Positions 63,771 through 64,000 of a stretch of DNA of 64,000 bases are shown here, in pieces (position 1 is the first letter of the stretch; each line of letters begins with the position of its first letter). The notes beneath the pieces were generated by a model, which did not search any database, was not told the DNA's origin, and saw only the letters and a list, made by a program, of their open reading frames with translations. The position numbers were made by a program, and so were the translations under genes. Source of the stretch: Clostridium sp. CAG:417 (lineage in GTDB: Bacteria; Bacillota_I; Bacilli_A; RF39; UBA660). The stretch lies in the NCBI GenBank assembly GCA_000432835.1, contig FR890375.1, positions 352,152 through 416,151 on the forward strand, written 5' to 3'.

Positions 63771-63837
63771 AATGGAGCAGTCGAGGAAAACTGCTAAAAA
63801 TGTTGTAAAAAAGTGTTAAAAAAATTAAAAAAAGATG

Positions 63838-63866
63838 TTGACACAGAAGACAATATTTGATATATT
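63838..63866 (+). promoter_or_regulatory. rRNA operon promoter P2
   Basis: Consensus TTGACA, 17-base spacer, TATATT. A 96-base offset from P1 makes the tandem pair typical for rRNA operons. A GCAGT/ACTGC hairpin lies between the two. Confidence 0.88.
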
Positions 63867-63972
63867 AATTTTGCAACTCGAAAAGAGATGCGAATGATCT
63901 TTGAAAACTAAGCAAAACGTCAATTTTGAGTAGCTAGGATAATTAGTAAAACAAACTATTAAAATAAATTTT

Positions 63973-64000
63973 TTATTGAGAGTTTGATCCTGGCTCAGGA
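63973..64000 (+). rRNA. rrs: 16S ribosomal RNA, first bases only
   Basis: TTGAGAGTTTGATCCTGGCTCAG near the window edge is the universal 16S 5' sequence; the start is an estimate. The leader contains GATCTTTGAAAACTAAGCAAAACG, the typical Bacillota rrn leader/antitermination-type sequence. Confidence 0.97.

Overview
This is a very AT-rich (low-GC) chromosome segment of a Gram-positive bacterium of the Bacillota type. It carries an rpoC-rpsL-rpsG-fusA-tuf block, secG, smpB beside tmRNA, a cdaA-cdaR c-di-AMP locus, pyruvate formate-lyase with its activase, a FemAB-type cell-wall enzyme, a sortase with its substrate, and several spore-type proteins (two CotF-like coat proteins, a SpoIID-like protein with peptidoglycan-binding repeats, a LysM protein). 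Conserved genes encode Trp with TGG, and the only Trp tRNA seen has anticodon CCA, so the standard code applies. The tmRNA tag ends in AFA, as in Mollicutes relatives. An uncultured gut member of the Bacilli (RF39 or RFN20-like) or a related group is a reasonable guess, not a proven one. The window opens inside rpoC and closes at the first bases of a 16S rRNA gene.

Core regions. 1-16.5 kb: rpoC, two small accessory genes, the str operon, a FemX-like transferase, murD-eno, secG, rnr-capA-smpB-lipoprotein, and tmRNA. 18.6-29.4 kb: spore/cell-wall genes, an LRR-like protein, pflBA, yitT, a second RNase R-like gene, and tRNA-Thr(CGT). 44.9-63.7 kb: cdaA-cdaR, a LolA-like lipoprotein, tRNA-Asn, a CtpA protease, sortase plus thioester adhesin, fhs, nfeD-SPFH, YhcC-like radical SAM, tRNA-Trp, a DUF3048 protein, gpsA, small membrane proteins, a DUF402 phosphatase, then tandem promoters and the 16S start.

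Accessory regions. Directly after tmRNA lies a tiny island of about 0.9 kb: an oriT-like structure, one ydcF/elyC-like gene, and a degenerate RNA-gene 3' end with a terminator. After tRNA-Thr lies an element of about 10.8 kb: a small ORF, a leader peptide with overlapping attenuator, a large serine recombinase, a second copy of the oriT-like structure, a MobV relaxase, a small membrane protein, a helicase with C-terminal tandem repeats (broken by one nonsense codon), a KAP/YobI-type NTPase, and an Abi_2/AbiF HEPN protein flanked by two near-identical promoter-hairpin-terminator units that look like small RNAs. A degenerate GCACCATATAG site with a terminator ends this element. Next comes a heterodimeric ABC exporter with two orphan genes, up to about 44.7 kb.

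Most interesting points: (1) two copies of one bipartite oriT-like structure 15 kb apart, one beside the relaxase and one in a minimal island at tmRNA that has no mobility genes, suggesting in-trans mobilisation; (2) the AbiF HEPN gene with duplicated flanking small RNAs; (3) the tRNA/tmRNA 3'-end accretion pattern; (4) a sortase lacking the usual catalytic arginine next to a substrate with an atypical sorting motif.
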